Shown here in pieces: positions 25,120 to 37,638 of a stretch of 64,000 nt of DNA (positions are counted from its first letter, which is position 1; the number at the start of each line of letters is the position of its first letter). The notes below the pieces were generated by a model. That model did no database searches. It was not told where the DNA came from and was given only the letters and a program-made list of their open reading frames with translations. Origin of the DNA: Chanos chanos (Eukaryota > Chordata > Actinopteri > Gonorynchiformes > Chanidae); contig NC_044500.1 in the NCBI RefSeq assembly GCF_902362185.1, positions 39,388,558 to 39,452,557 on the forward strand. Direction: 5' to 3'. The position numbers and the translations under genes are program-made.

Positions 25120-27100
25120 CCCTGACAAATCCACCAACCATTCAAAATGCAAGATGCTACCTCATATGTATTTGGGTTTAAACAGAAGCTGTCACTCACC
25201 TCTGACACTCCAATGAAAAATGAATATATTAATTGATTTTTTTCAGAGGTCGCGTTCAAGCGAAGAAGCAAAAATACTTTATTAGGATTAAAATGCATTG
25301 CATGTCTTTTATTTAGTCATTGATATGCTGCCCTCTATCTCAATAAAAATGAATAAACTCTTTAATCCAGCAATTGGCTTATCATATTTGCTGAGCTCTA
25401 CTGTGCGTCTGTGCTTTGCCTTTCTTATGCAAAAGCGTAAACAACTACTCAACACAGGACTGTTAATTTGCATTTTTATTCATTTAAGAGGATAAAAACT
25501 TAAAAGGAATGTTTACTTCAATTTTGTAATACAGCCTTATGCAGACTATACAAAGATTTATGGTTTGATTCTTGAATCTGAAGAAGTGCTGTGAGGAGAA
25601 TTTCTAACATACAGTTTTGCAAATAGTAAATCAGTAAAAACGTCAGGAGACAATGACAGAATCCAGAAATTGTGGTGACAGGTTGCAACTGTCACACTGT
25701 TCAGTATCTATATATGGCCTGGACATTGTTCCGATTCAATCCTAGTTAAAATGCCTTTACCTTGGAACTGTATTTGAGCTGTGATACCAAACCCGTAAAT
25801 TATACTGGACACACTTAGAGAATTGTTGAGGAACCTCTGTCGTCTTGACAACACTTCTTGGCATTGGTTTCCCTCAGTCAGAAATGTGGAATGACTGGGT
25901 GCAAGTCTATGAGGGAGTAGGAGCATAGGACCATACGTAGCATTACATTGCCTGACTAAGAATTCCTTTTTGTTCAAAGGTCTCTGACTAGCAACCAACA
26001 AAAAGCTAAAAAAAGCACGACACCCAAAGGCAAAAAGAAGATAATCAAGCAATTTAACGATGAGAGGTACACTGTGTTATTGAGGTACTTCTATTAAAAG
26101 TATGCTTTTAAAAATGATTTGGCATGTAAAACAACATCAGCAACAAGAAAAGTTATAGTTTGTTGCATATTGTGTGCATCAGAGTCCAAACTGTTGAGCG
26201 GGGTAAATCTCTTTGAGTGCACATTTTATATTCAATATTTTACTTTTTAAACATCTATATATGGTACTATAGTGAATTGCTCTTACAAAATTAACAGCAA
26301 AAACTAAAATAACTAAAATAATTTGGTGTCCATTGCCCTTGTTATAGCAAGTTATTGCAGTTGTGACCAATGTCCTTCAGAAGCACAAATCATATTGTCT
26401 CTTTTGGTTATACTGCAATAAATTTCATGACTGCAGATTTATTCAACAGCTCCACTTTTTTGAGGAGTTCATATAAAAGTAAAATCTCAGCCATTCTCAA
26501 CAATGACCTTCCGAAAGATCAGAGGAACCCAGTCACAATAATGAGACACAGGTCAGGGATTAGGACATGCTAAAATGAAATGTTAAGAACAGGATGGTGT
26601 ATGGCACCAATTTTCAATTTTGGCACCAATTTATCACAATGTTCAACAAGTGGAACAAAATATAGAAGCAACACTGACAAAGCTTCATGGCCTTGGGAGG
26701 ATTCTACAACAGAACAGAACTTTTTCCACAATGATGGCTATACCCACTTGAATACTGATGACATGACGTGAATTTACAGAGTTTTGAAAAGATAAAAAGG
26801 TCCGAAGACTTGGGTCTAGTATTATTTGACCTAAGATAATTACATCTGCTACCAAAACTTATCAGCTAAAGGATCTGAGGGCTTCTTCGCCTGTTATAAG
26901 GTAACGTCGTATATCTGTGTGATTTACTTAAACTAATAATAATAATAATAATAATAATAATAGTCAATATGGAGAACGGTCTTCAGCTAAGTGGGGAAAC
27001 TATCTGCGAAATGCTCGAAAATCTTATCTTGTGACTGAATGAAATCTACCGCTAGATAACACAGCCTAGCGGCTGTCGCGTTTTTGGCAGTATCTCATCT
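25120..27100. other. intergenic between pth4 and srsf3
   Basis: Two divergent genes flank this region. It holds an AAT repeat (26933-26962). Open frames at 25708-26771 have no recognisable domain. The last 150 bases approach the srsf3 CpG-richer promoter. Confidence 0.55.
26933..26962. repeat. (AAT)n microsatellite
   Basis: About ten AAT units upstream of srsf3. Confidence 0.9.
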
Positions 27101-27149
27101 ACAATAACAGGAAGTTGCGTTCTCTCTACGGCGATAAAGTCCGTAGGTT

Positions 27150-27236
27150 TTCCGCCTTCAACGCCATTTCAGTGGATCGGAGAATTTGAAGAAGCAGAAG
27201 GAAGTAACAGCGAGGTTCGGTCGAATCAAGGATAAG
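27150..27236 (+). other. srsf3: srsf3 non-coding first exon (predicted)
   Basis: Purine-rich 5' UTR ending GGATAAG before a GTAATTTC donor. The acceptor for the ATG exon is TTTTCAG at 28896. The 5' end is approximate; no TATA box is seen, as usual for a housekeeping gene. Confidence 0.55.
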
Positions 27237-28904
27237 GTAATTTCTTATTTGATGTAAATTTCGCTAACGCCAATGTGTTTGTGTGTACGCTTTGATTTTT
27301 ATCTATCTGATCCATGGCCAAGCTTTTTCAGTTTTATGCAATATTGCTTTTGCTGAGGAATTACGAATGCAGCAGCCATTTTCGATGGCTAGCTAGTTTT
27401 AGCCGTGTGGTGCTCTGTCTTAGCTTTTCAGCTAATTTGGCTATTGAATTATAGCCGCGCGGTTACTATCGTGTTAACTGGCTAGGCTAGCCAATTAGCA
27501 AAAGCTAGTTCTTACGAGATAGCCTTACTGCTAGTGCAAGGTTAGCCTTATATTTAGTAAATTATATTGCCCAATATTGTTTTGATAGTCTGTTTGGAAG
27601 CTAAGCATTTTGCATCTGGCGACTTCTGTAAACTGTATTCATAAGATTGCTCCTAATTAGTTCGGGCTAGCTTGTAGTTCAGAGGTACAACACATGCGTA
27701 TGCTAATATATATAGCTAAGATCCAGCGGGTTTCTGCGCCATTTTGGATTACAAACAAAGGCTGAGATGTAGTTGCAGGTATCGTTGGAGGAAAAGTAGC
27801 TCGTTAGATTCGAAGTACAGTGAATTGGTTTAAACTGTGCGCGCCAGTTTAATTAATTGTTTTATTCCGTGTTACATTTGAAAAAGGAGAATTTGACAAC
27901 ATTAATGCGACTGGTTGCTAACGCAACGTTATTTCGTGTATCAGACAGCGGTGTCACATGCAAGATACAGTCAGCTACATCGCCTCATCCCTACAGTATT
28001 TTAACTAACCACAGACTAACATTATCCTGTTTACTGTGCTAAACTGGGTCAGTCCCCATGAGAGATCAGATAGCTAGGTAGAGACTGTGGTAGCGGGCAA
28101 GACATGAATAAATATCTTCGATCCATCGTTTTCTTTAGACGTATAAGTAGTAAGCTCTTATTTTAACATTATTCAAGTATTTGAGATGACATGGTCCTGT
28201 TACACTCGTAGGTCTTTTGGAGAATTTCCATGTGCTACGCATTTCCACACCATGCACCCCGTTTGAAGCCGCCCATCCTCCAAGGCCTTTTTTTGCCGTT
28301 TTGAAACATTAAGCACGCTTCCTTATTTTCAGACGTGTCTGACGCAGATCGGGCAATTGAAAACCATCCTTTTCAAATATTACTTTGAAAATCGTTAATC
28401 TTCCCTGTTTGTAAAAGTTATGTTTTGTGTGTGTGTCTGTGTGGAAAATGTGTATTACATGAAATTCTAAATGGATAATTCTTCTTTCAGTCTCTCATTC
28501 ACGTTTGTGGAGTAACATTTTTTGTTTTTTAAAGTGAGGCCTAGTGAAATGGGAGGTAATTACACCACTTTTCATATCTTGCATGCCAATATGTCACAAA
28601 ATTAGAGTCTCAGCCAAGATTCTTTACATGTTTTAGGTGATGCATTTATGTTGCCTTTTGTATGCGTACTAACAACATAAGGGGCTGGGCTTATGGCAGT
28701 TTGCATTTTTGCAGCAGAAATTTGCATAAGGATAGACTGGTTGAACTGCATGTTAAATGACTTGTTTATAATGTGGCTTTTTTTGAGGTGTCAGTCAAGT
28801 CTTCTAATATAGTTAATCCCAGTATGACACTGTAATGAAAATACGTTTGAACCTGTTACTTAGGTCTGCTGTCAACTGTACTGCTCCTGTTTTCAGATCC
28901 AGCC

Positions 28905-31900
28905 ATGCACAGAGACTGTCCTCTTGACTGTAAAGTCTACGTGGGGAATTTGGGAAACAATGGGAACAAGTCAGAACTGGAGAGGGCTTTTGGATACTAT
29001 GGTCCCCTTCGCAGCGTCTGGGTGGCCAGGAATCCCCCTGGTTTCGCTTTTGTCGAGTTTGAGGATCCTCGGGATGCAACAGATGCTGTGAGAGAGCTCG
29101 ATGGAAGGTAAAGTGACAAACTGCAAGCAGGGCTTTTTCACACAACGCATGCTGCTGCTCTCTTTTGCATTTTACCGTGGTTTTGATACTTGAGTAACAT
29201 TTCACTGTTGGGAAGATTGTAGTAAAATGGTCCTAGTGATGCCTCTGAAAATACTCTGACCTCAGTTTTCACTTCTGCTTTGCCTCTTGTTTTTACGTTA
29301 TCTCACGTTTAGACGAAGTCTAAGTTTCAGTGTGTTTCGATCTCATTTGAATGATTTTCAGAACACTGTGTGGATGCCGAGTAAGGGTGGAGCTGTCTAA
29401 CGGGGAGAAGCGCTCCCGGAACAGGGGTCCACCTCCGTCATGGAGTCGACGTCCACGAGATGACTATCGGCGCCGTAGCCCACCGCCAAGGCGCAGGTAA
29501 CCCCCGTCTCCCCCCTCTCCCAGCCCACAGCCTGTGATATCAGTGCCAACTGTATGCGACTGATATTTCTATGACTCTCTTCCCAGTTTAACCTCCCCCA
29601 TCCATGATGCTCCTGTTTCTTCCAAGCTCCGTGTCCTTTTGCACGTGATGTTATTCCAGACTTTTTTTCTGTTAATCTCGGGTCATGTTTCAAGGATTAT
29701 GCTGCTGATGGCTTGCAATTTCTCCAGCAGTTTTCATCCCCATTGCCATTGATTATCATTAAACATTTCAGGGCATTAGACCCAGAGGTTTGGTGTAGTA
29801 TGCTAATGCTTATGACTGGGTTGCTTAGATTTTTTTTTTTCCCCTTTTTTTTTTTTTTTCCTTCGTAATTACAACAATAGTTGATTAATCGGTTCGTAAT
29901 TTATAGGGGTTTGGAAGTCTGCGTGACTTGGAGGCTTGTTTAAAAAAAACAAACAAACAAAAAAAACAAAACAAAAACAGAGCCAAATCGCAATGAATAA
30001 GGTAGCTCGCTGCCTTTTTGGAATGGCTTGTTTCTCTACCATTATACACATGCACTTGTTCAGTGCCAGCAACCCAGTCCTCTAGCTGTAGAGATATTTA
30101 TGTAACTGGGGGTTAATTGATGCTAGTTTGGTTGCTATGAAGTCTTTTGTTTGATCTTCTGAAGGTTGTTTTTTTTTTTTTAATTTTTTTTTCTATATAC
30201 CATATATATTAATAAAAATGAACCCCGTTGCAGAGTCACCACCATGCCTCTTCTCACCACCCTCTGAGTCAGTCAACTAGTCCTCTTTCAGCATCATGTG
30301 ACCGTTGACCAGCGTGCCCAAATCAGCTTGGCTGGTGTCGTGTCACATGACCCAGGCATGGCCAGTCGTCAGGTCGCACCAGCCCTATGGTTCCTGAGCA
30401 TGCTGTTCTCAGCCTCCTCCTCCAACCTTAAGCCAATCGGCAGCGGCCCACCTCACATTCCCGACCAATCAGCGTTTTACGTTCCCAAATGTCTACACTA
30501 CAAACCACCAGCAACAGCCTTCGGCTATGCAATAAAAGCAGGAAAAATCCACTGCCAGCCCCCCTCCGCAAGCCAACTAATCACCTCGCAGCATCTGGCC
30601 AGTCCTATTCAGCCAATTCTGCCTACCCGGCCGACTGTCTGCCTCCCCTTCGTCATTTCTAGCTTGTTGAAAACCAAAAGACTAGTAAGTTTTTCCTGCT
30701 TCATACAGTTTATACACAGTTGTGAAATGAAGAGAAAGCTGCTTCTTAAAAGGGTAACATTTTATGTGAATCAAAAAGAGTTGGTATGAAAATTGGTGAA
30801 TTCATATTCATTGTTTAAAAGGGGAAGATCTCCTCTGGGGACTTTTTTTTTTGTTTGTATGTTTTTTTTTTCTGCACAGTGCACCCAAGGTCCATATATG
30901 AAACTTATATTCAGGTCCACACATAGGAGCAGGTTACTTTACTCACTTGAGCATTCTGGTGCAGTGCTCACCTTGTTGACATGTTTTGATCCTTGGTATA
31001 GGTCACATGGACTTCTTGCGGAATTTCCTTTTCTTTCTTTCTTTTTTTTTTTCTCCTGTTTTTTTTTTTTTTCCCCCTCCCTTTGTGCGGTGCAGTTAAG
31101 CTCAATGAGTGACCAGATTGTGTTGAATAGAAGGCTTTCCAATGCTGTGCGAGGTCACCATTTTCACATGTGACACATGCTGTCAGTGCAGTTTAAGAGA
31201 TTTATTACCATTCCACTCCCAGTTTAACTTTCCTTTTTGGCATTATTTGAGTGTTTGGCAGTTTTGCTTTCTTATTTTTTTATTTTCTGCAACCCTCACA
31301 GCTTAATTGCCAGTCTTCACCCTTATGAGGTGCCTCCCTCCTGCCATTGAAGTTTCAAACACCCCCCTCCCCTTCCCCAAAGTTTGGTCCCTCCATGCTC
31401 TCCATCCCCTAAGAGGGGTGTGGTGGGTTAGCTTTTGTGAATGCACATGCTTTTGACAACGGGAGGGGGTGGATGGATATCAGTCGGTGATGGTTACTCT
31501 GTTTCACGTCTCACACTCTTGTCTCTCGCCCTCTCTTCCCAGGTCCCCTCGTAGGAGGAGCTTCAGCCGCAGTCGAAGCAGGCAAGTTCATGCTACTCTT
31601 ATTAATGATCACAGGCAACGCGGAAGGTGGCCTTCCAGATTGTTGTTGTTGTTCAGTTGATGGTTGACGTTAGTTTGAAGGATTGTTTTCCTCCCCTGAC
31701 AACCTGCAGATCCCCTCTCCAGAGACAGGAGGAGAGAACGATCCTCTTTCTCGGGATCGTAACCACAAAACCTTCGAGATCTTTCTCCAGGTCAAGGAGG
31801 TAAGCCACCCAACAAAGAACATAGGTTTGAACATGTAATTTCGTTCGTGTCTGGGCCAAACTATCTTGTGCTTTATTTGGGACAGTCACTGAAACTTGAT

Positions 31901-31947
31901 TTCTGCTTTCCCTCAACAGCCGCTCCAGGTCCAATGAGAGGAAGTAA
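28905..31947 (+). CDS. srsf3: serine/arginine-rich splicing factor 3 (SRSF3)
   Basis: SR protein that binds pyrimidine-rich RNA in the nucleus and also adapts mRNA export. Exons 28905-29107, 29362-29496, 31543-31581, 31710-31799 and 31920-31947 total 495 bases, or 164 residues as in human. An N-terminal RRM has RNP2 KVYVGNL (10-16) and RNP1 GFAFVEF (46-52). [18 protein letters not shown] follows, then an RS domain ending SRSRSNERK. The 31581/31582 junction uses a GC donor (GCAAGT). In the 31710-31799 exon the open frame reads [19 protein letters not shown]. The RS sequence expected there ([15 protein letters not shown]...) appears only by changing frame. Three apparent extra bases cancel, so the exon stays open. 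A poison exon lies in the 2-kb intron. Confidence 0.95.
30234..30684 (+). other. srsf3: srsf3 poison cassette exon (predicted)
   Basis: Within the intron between the RRM exon and the RS exons. Two acceptors fit, at 30233 (GTTGCAG) and 30291 (CTCTTTCAG), with a shared donor at 30685 (GACTA|GTAAGT). The exon is 451 or 393 bases; the known mammalian SRSF3 exon 4 is about 456. Either form brings an in-frame stop at once (30265 or 30299). That matches the known autoregulation of SRSF3 through nonsense-mediated decay. The sequence is much less AT-rich than the flanking intron and resembles the ultraconserved exon I remember. Confidence 0.8.
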
Positions 31948-32324
31948 AGACTCTTTTTTTCTAAAGCAGAACATTGTGGAAGCTGTGTCCAGACAGCTTG
32001 GAAGAGTGATCGTCATTTGAGTTCTTTGTGATGGACGTAAAGCCCTAGAGTCATTTTTTTTTTGTTTATTTTTTTCTATTTTTTAAACAAATATTTTAGC
32101 GGTTAAAGTTTTTTGTTCCTCCCTCCTCTGTTTTGTAAGGTAAAGTGTTCAGCTCCACTGTGAGTTGTGATAAGTGCATGAATGCAGGTGTAAGACTTTT
32201 CCAGTCTCTTGATCGTTTTATCCTGCAGCATTCCATCTCAGACATTTTTCTTTCTTTTTTTCTTTTTTTTAAGCTTTTGGCAATTTTTCTGAATGTAATC
32301 GTGTCACTAAAGTTTTTGCTGTGA

Positions 32325-32330
32325 AATAAA
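32325..32330 (+). terminator. srsf3: srsf3 proximal polyadenylation signal
   Basis: AATAAA about 380 bases after the stop codon. Confidence 0.65.
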
Positions 32331-32797
32331 CAACCTTGTATTTCCACTGGCATGTTTTTTTTTGTTTTGTTTTTTTTGTTTTTTCGGTAGTCCAAATGTG
32401 GTTGTGTTCTAGAAGCTATTTCATTATTCAGCAGATGTAGGCAGCTCTCCTTCTAGAGAACCGGAGTATTCATATTGAGTTCTTTGCTCAGTCCAATATA
32501 AACACTTGATTCATGCAGGCAAGGTTCTGATGAGCCTGTGAGCAGTAGAACCTGGTGTTTTACATCATGAATGCTACTCTAGAATGAGCGTTGCCTGCTT
32601 ATGTTGGTCAAAGAGTTATCAATTTAGAGAGATTTCACCCCCCCCCCTTTTTTTCCCCTCTTGTAACATGTAAGTGAGCACCGTATTTGTTCATGTGGAG
32701 ATTGCAGCTTGTGATGGGAAATGTATGGCACCATGAAAACAGTTAGGAGAAACTCCTCCCTCATCCTCTGTGTTTGTACTGTTTGTAACATGATCTG

Positions 32798-32803
32798 AAT
32801 AAA
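32798..32803 (+). terminator. srsf3: srsf3 distal polyadenylation signal
   Basis: AATAAA about 850 bases after the stop, followed by a T/G-rich stretch. It suggests alternative 3' ends. Confidence 0.65.
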
Positions 32804-32829
32804 AGCTGGTAAGCGAAAAGCTGTCTTTG

Positions 32830-35800
32830 TTCTTGTGACTCATTATTTTTGCCTTTTTGCTCTTTTTCCTCAAATATACATCCTACACCTGCCTTGCATG
32901 TCACACAGCTACATGTTTCGATTTTTCTGCCATGGGTTAACCATACTATATTTAATTGGAGGTCTTTACACCAATGGATAAGTAACTTTCAACTATTAAA
33001 TATTTTGTATGGGGGGAGGGAGGGGGGGTGATTATCATTTGCTTCTGGTGTCCTATTAGGACCAATACCCAGTTTCTTTGACATTAAAGTGTGTACACTT
33101 AGTGTTTGCCTCTGTCAGCAGCAGAGGGCAGTCATTGTCCGTCCCTGAAAAAGCCGGCGTGTTTTGTGCTGACATAGTAGAAGCACTTCTACTGATCTGT
33201 CAGGTTTTATTCATTATGTACAATGGTGTTGTCACTGTCTGAAATGTTCAATCAGATAGATTATAAGATGTAGTATTTGGTTTAGTGGTTCACAAAATTT
33301 CTCTGAAATAAAGAGAGCAGCACCAGTGTAAGGTGGGAATGTCTTACATTCAGGCTGAAGAAGTGATGATTTAGTATAAAAGATGTAATATTTCAAGAGA
33401 GAAATCTGTTAATATACTGGAAATTTGAATGATATTTTTAAAAAAAATCACTATTTGAATCCTTATTTTTGTAACTAGGCGGGAGCTGAATTAGCAAACA
33501 GGTCCAAATATACTTTACATATAATTCTACAGTATCTGTTCTGAGCTTAACAAACAAAATGCTCAACTTCTAAAACAGATTCTGTGATACAAGATGAAAA
33601 AAGTGTTTTGGAAATGGGTCAAATAAGAAGAAATGCAACTTTGTGAGAAGCCATTGATAAACAGGCATTATAAAGCATTATAAAGCACAATCTGCCTCAT
33701 GTAAATATTACAAATCATCATATTGTGCAAAAGAGATGTGGATTAAAAAATAATGTGTCAGTATTTAATGACCTCGCTTCCCGGATTTGGATAGCTGGCA
33801 ATAAAAAAAGTTGTTCAGGTAATTCGTTACAAGATAAACAATTACATAACTTAAAACCTTAAGGTGGTGACTTACAAAGTCCTCAGAAAAATTCCCTCCA
33901 ATTTTCTGAACAGAGGACAGTATTCCGGGTGTCTGTGTACTTGTGTTATGTAACCACGGGAGTTTGGTTGAGTGGGAATTTAACTCTTTCGTTGATCACA
34001 TTCCAGTTACAATGTAATACTAATTCCAATTATTTCAATGTAATGATTCCATTAAGTTTGGAGAAACAAGGTATTTTGTGGATCCTTCACTGAAACTGAA
34101 ACAAAACCTTCTTTGATAGTTCAAATGAATGGTTTTTAATATGAAAATACATGCTAATTTTTTATCTCAAGTTTGGGGTTTGAAAGCATTATGTGACAGG
34201 AGTGAGCTAAACTCAAGAGAGTAACACACATACATGTATACTTGTTCCTTTCCAGAAAATGAACCACAGCCTTATATTGTGTCTCTTACACTTCAAGTAT
34301 GTCTTTCTTTCTTTTCTTTTTCTTTTTTTTTTGACCGGCCCTTCATCTAATGGGTTAAAACTTTCTTATCCACCGTGGAAGAATCTCGCGCCACCTCATC
34401 CAGAGGGCACTCACCCCTCCCCTACTGTTAAACTACCATAATGACATAGCTGTTTCATGTTAACCATACTCATTACATTCCTTTAGCTCTTACTTGTGTC
34501 ATTATTGTTTCTTCTGTTCAACAAAGACTTAAATCAGTATGTGGCTGCGCTTCAGTTAGATATATGGCTCACGACAAATAGCCCATCTGTATTTCAGCAC
34601 ATTTCATGACGATTGTGTAGTTTTTCAAATGTATTTAAAACTTTAAAAAAACAAAACAAAAAAAAACAGTCCCTTCTTTTCTTCGTCTGCGTGATGGGTA
34701 TAGGTACCTAACAAAACTGGCTATTATGATTTGGCTTCCTACTGTAGAAGGTATGAATGATAAGAATTAGCGGGAAGAATTTGACGGGACAATGCAGATT
34801 ATCGGTGCTGGAAAGGACTGTTCACAAAATAAAGAGAAAATTGCAGCCTGTCAACACTTTTTTTTACTTTACAAATTCCATAAATGGAAGTATAAATTCT
34901 TTGTAATGTTAGCCAGGCACTAACCCCACCTCTCTAAATCGCAGGCTCTCTTTTGTCCAATTGCGTGAAAGTAATCCCACCCTTCTGAGCCGTCAACATC
35001 TACTACACGCACATATTCCACGTGAACCGGTGGAACTGCTTCTCTGCCGATTTTAGCTCAAAACTTCGCGCGCTTTCCCCTACATTACTCAACGCTCCAC
35101 TGCGTCATAGTTATATGAGTCACAGTCTCCTAAGTAACATAAGGCATCGTCAAAGAAACTTTCTGCGGTTCAGACAGCGGCATTTCCACTAACCCTATAG
35201 GAACTGTTATGTAATGTGTTGTTCTTCAAGTGCGTTCAGGTGTGCTGCCAGCCAAAGGTCTCAGACTCCCGCCATTCATGAAATTATATCAATACGTATT
35301 GATCACCAGTTCTGATTATACCCAAAAGGAGTATTTAACTTTTTCCTTACTCTGCAGTTATATACATTCAGTGCACTTGGTTCAGCTTCCTTTAATAATG
35401 TAGGCCTACAGGCTTTTGGGTCAATTACACTGATAAATATGTTTCTGCAATTTGGGCAGAAATATATCATTTTATATCACTACAGAGGTTGTGAATCTTG
35501 CTGTACATGTGCATTAGAAGAAACCCATTCTTATAACTTCATATAATGTCAGTCTCCTATCAACTGTGAACTTATCCTGTTAATTGCAGAATGCTCCATC
35601 ACTTCGCTTCCATTCTGAACAGTGGATTTCAGATCCATCAGACGTTAGAGGAGCATTTGTGTGACCCCATTTTTACTAATTAGTGAGAGAGACACTTTGA
35701 ATGGTGCAAACAAAGTCTGATTGTTGAAATGAAGCCTCTAATAAGTTCTATGAAAGGCGTTCATTTTGCTTGGGAAAACATCCCTATTATGTGAGGCTCC

Positions 35801-37195
35801 CAATACCACTCTTAACAATTCCTCTCCTGTAGAACTCAGTTTTCTCACAACATGTCTCTCAAATATTGTGTGTCATCGAATTCAATGTTTCTGTCAGACA
35901 TTAACACTTCAGCGTCCTTGAATGTGTTTTCTGTTGTTGAAAGTGTAAATTTGACAATCTCGGTTTTCATTCAGATCCACTTTCTATTTAAATGCACATG
36001 TTGAGGCTGAATGAACACTAAAAAACATTTATCATCATTCTAACTGCTTTAACTACAATGTGAAAAGTGTATGAGTCTCAACATACATTTTTTTTGTTCT
36101 ACAGGGATCTGGCTTACAGTAACTTACAGACTATACAACCGCCCGCCTCTTTTAACACTGTTTCGACCTACTTTAACACTTCTTTGTTGATGAACATTTT
36201 AAAAGCTGATCATGTCTTGTCAGTTCTCACTGTTTTATATACAACTTAGTATTAATGTGTCTGATCACTTGACACGTGTATATGGATTATATAGGCTATT
36301 TAATTGTTAAGGCAATTTATAGAGAACAATTCAACTTTTGCAATATTATTCGATGTCTAAGTAATAGTATTATGTTAAAAAGTAGTGTATGACAGCCTTG
36401 AATATATGGTAAATTTCAGTTTAATTGCAATATATGAAAATCTGTACAATATTTCGTAAAATAATCAAACAAGTGTTCCAAACTGAGCAAAAGTGAAGGT
36501 CGGTTTCCTCACAACCCCTGTACATGGCCTGACAACACCTTGTGTACTCTCAGGCTTCAGTCATTAAGCACATTCAGAACAGGATGATCCTGGCCCCTAC
36601 CCTCCCAAGATTGTCTGTGTTCTACTGTTCTGAATACTCTGAGAACCTGGAGCTCTGCCAGCTCAAGCAATGGAGGGAGCTGTTCCTGGAACCGAGACTT
36701 CACATATTGTGACAAACACATGGATATGTTCACAAATGTTAGCCACAAGCAATCTCCTAATGACTGACACAGTTGTCAGCCAAGTGAAAGAGTGTTTATA
36801 TTGGTCACTAAAATGAAAGCGATAAATTTAGGTTTGCTTAAGATTCAGAAACTTTTGACTACATGCTCAGGATTTTTGTACTTGGTATTTCAAGGAAATT
36901 ACAGAGGTTTTGCCTGAGCCATAAGTAGCACCAAATATAGTCTAACGACATTATTATGGCAGTGCACAACACAGAAGTAGTGATATTACATGTGAAAGAC
37001 AGCATTTAGGTCCCTAAGCAACGCGACTGAATCAAACCGCATGCACTCACACACGCAGCAGAATTTTCACAGGATAAACTAGTTTTGCATGTGTTCTCAG
37101 TTTTAAAGTAGACAATGTATGTTACAGATATGTGACTTTAAGCATAACCTGCGAGGTACTGCCATTGTTATAATGAAAATAGACGAAACACTGGA
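32830..37195. other. intergenic between srsf3 and cdkn1a
   Basis: No gene is recognised. It contains a CTCF-like motif (33118-33131) and short open frames without domains. A segment near 34950-35200 is less AT-rich, with an inverted CCAAT-like box, and might be a distal promoter or enhancer; this is weak. Confidence 0.5.
33118..33131 (+). promoter_or_regulatory. CTCF-like motif (forward)
   Basis: GCAGCAGAGGGCAG matches the CTCF core CCASYAGRKGGCRS at 13 of 14 positions. It lies just downstream of srsf3. Binding is inferred. Confidence 0.5.
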
Positions 37196-37198
37196 GGG

Positions 37199-37350
37199 TT
37201 GTGTCAAAGCCCAAGCGTGACAGGTCATTATGGATGTGCCCCTGAACAAGGTACTTATCCCTAAGATTATGTCACAAGCAGGAGTGTGACCTCTGACACA
37301 GGTAGTTACAGCTGTAAATTGTTAGGAATAAGAATGTCAGCTAAATAAAC
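37199..37350 (+). mobile_element. degenerate SINE relic
   Basis: CCCCTGAACAAGGTACTTATCCCT matches the body of fish tRNA-derived SINEs, shortened here to GAACAAGGTACTTATCC. The end TAAGAATGTCAGCTAAAT matches their usual 3' end. The tRNA-like head is hardly recognisable, so it is older than the copy at 12089. Confidence 0.5.
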
Positions 37351-37610
37351 AAAATTGTAACTGACCAAGGGATAGAATGTAAAACTAGGGAGCTTGAGAA
37401 CAACTTGCAAGTTGAGTGACATAAAGACATCCCACTTGTGAAAGTACAGAAGCATCACAAAGTCAGCAGCACTATTCTCTGAAATTTGAGGGCTTTGGGT
37501 GGGAAAAGGCAATTTAAGTTAACTAGCAATTAGGCACATTTCACCAAATTGCTCTACAGCAGCTGCACAGATCCTGCCCTCATGAACAGACCCAACCTTG
37601 TTATCGACAT

Positions 37611-37638
37611 AAACAAGCCTGACTTCAGGAACATGTGT
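37611..37638. promoter_or_regulatory. candidate p53 response element upstream of cdkn1a
   Basis: Two RRRCWWGYYY half-sites: AAACAAGCCT (37611-37620) is perfect, and GAACATGTGT (37629-37638) has one mismatch. The spacer is 8 bases, within the 0-13 known to be tolerated. It lies about 3.2 kb upstream of the coding exon. p21 is the classical p53 target, so the location is suggestive. Just downstream are a GC box (GGGCGGAG) and an E2F-like TTTCGGCGC. Confidence 0.5.

Noticed and set aside
30298-30789. 163-codon open frame within the srsf3 intron
   Set aside because: It overlaps the srsf3 poison exon and has no domain. Its open state is better explained by base composition of the conserved non-coding exon.
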